NCBI GenBank assembly: GCA_030841195.1 | Contig: JAVEDA010000102.1 | Location: 1-6,132, forward strand | Origin: Actinomycetota bacterium | GTDB lineage: Bacteria; Actinomycetota; Actinomycetes; JACCUZ01 | Direction: 5' to 3' | DNA: 6,132 nucleotides | Shown: piece after piece, positions 5,837 through 6,132 of the stretch | Numbering within the stretch: position 1 is the first letter of the stretch | Layout of the letters: every line of letters starts with the position of its first letter | Position numbers and translations under genes: made by a program | Notes under the pieces: model-generated | Databases searched by the model: none | What the model saw: only the letters and a program-made list of their open reading frames with translations | Told to the model about the DNA's origin: nothing

Positions 5837-6132
5837 GTGGAGGTCCTCCGCTACACCGCGTTCAGCACCGACCCGTCCGGAGGAAACCCCGCCGGGGTCG
5901 TGCTTGACGCCACCGGGCTGGACGACGCCACCATGCTGGCCGCCGCGGCCGAGGTGGGCTACTCGGAGACGGCGTACCTGCTGCCGCGCGATGACGGACG
6001 GTTCGGCCTCCGCTATTTCAGCCCGCTCGCCGAGGTGCCCTTCTGCGGCCACGCGACGATCGCCACCGCGGTCGCCCACGCCGACCGGTTCGGCACCGGC
6101 CCGATGCTGCTGGACACCCGTGCCGGCGAGGT
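5837..6132 (+). CDS. PhzF-family isomerase/epimerase-like protein, N-terminal part (3' end outside window)
   Basis: Starting at GTG 5837, 98 codons remain open to the window end. The protein begins VEVLRYTAFSTDPSGGNPAG and shows the PhzF hallmarks: F.....GGNPAGVV near the N-terminus, GYSETAYLL (its Glu aligns with the catalytic Glu of PhzF) and RYFSPLAEVPFCGHATIATA. PhzF proteins have a diaminopimelate-epimerase fold and are about 260-300 aa, so roughly two thirds is missing. Many members lie outside phenazine clusters and have unknown substrates; nothing here points to phenazine synthesis. The start is two bases after the previous TGA (TGACCGTG) with no strong ribosome site, so it is probably translated by coupling in one operon with the GAF-SpoIIE gene. 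Family call is firm; substrate unknown. Confidence 0.9.
   Translation, partial: MEVLRYTAFSTDPSGGNPAGVVLDATGLDDATMLAAAAEVGYSETAYLLPRDDGRFGLRYFSPLAEVPFCGHATIATAVAHADRFGTGPMLLDTRAGE

Noticed and set aside
1..6132. tRNA or rRNA genes
   Set aside because: No cloverleaf with a T-loop signature or rRNA-like stretch was noticed on reading either strand; non-coding space is limited to four short gaps.

Overview
This is a 6.1 kb stretch of very GC-rich DNA with strong third-position G/C bias, GTG starts, short intergenic gaps and protein families typical of Actinobacteria. I cannot place it to genus from sequence alone. The dominant theme is a DevR/DevS (DosR/DosS)-type dormancy or redox-sensing locus. 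It is rearranged compared with the mycobacterial devR-devS operon and sits back to back with a partner-switching (SpoIIE-type) stress-signalling gene.

Layout. (1) 1-430, + strand: C-terminal two thirds of a DevR/DosR-like NarL-family response regulator, cut by the window edge. (2) 423-1424, +: an Acg-type nitroreductase that overlaps the devR stop by 8 nt, so the two are probably translationally coupled. (3) 1425-1715: a 291-bp non-coding region rich in structure. It holds an 11-bp tandem repeat, a 92-bp symmetric element made of three coaxial palindromes, a possible DevR box, and two abutting hairpins just before the next ribosome-binding site. (4) 1716-2294, +: a small two-helix membrane protein of unknown function. 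(5) 2316-2352: a hairpin between convergent genes, probably a terminator. (6) 2363-4090, -: a DevS/DosT-like GAF-GAF histidine kinase of 575 aa that keeps the positions used for heme binding in mycobacterial DevS. (7) 4091-4175: an 85-bp divergent promoter region. (8) 4176-5834, +: a GAF / PP2C-SpoIIE phosphatase / HATPase (RsbW-like) fusion, apparently leaderless. (9) 5837-6132, +: the start of a PhzF-family isomerase/epimerase-like gene, two bases after the previous stop and cut by the window edge.

How the genes may work together (inference). The kinase on the minus strand would sense a gas or redox signal through its first GAF domain and phosphorylate the DevR-like regulator at the left end. 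That regulator would drive the nitroreductase (this family belongs to the DosR regulon in Mycobacterium tuberculosis) and possibly the membrane protein, which has a DevR-box-like sequence upstream. The divergent GAF-SpoIIE-HATPase protein may link the same stress to an anti-anti-sigma/sigma factor circuit whose other members are not in the window.

The least explained element is the coaxial triple palindrome at 1466-1557. It could be a multi-site operator, a terminator pair or a small non-autonomous repeat element.
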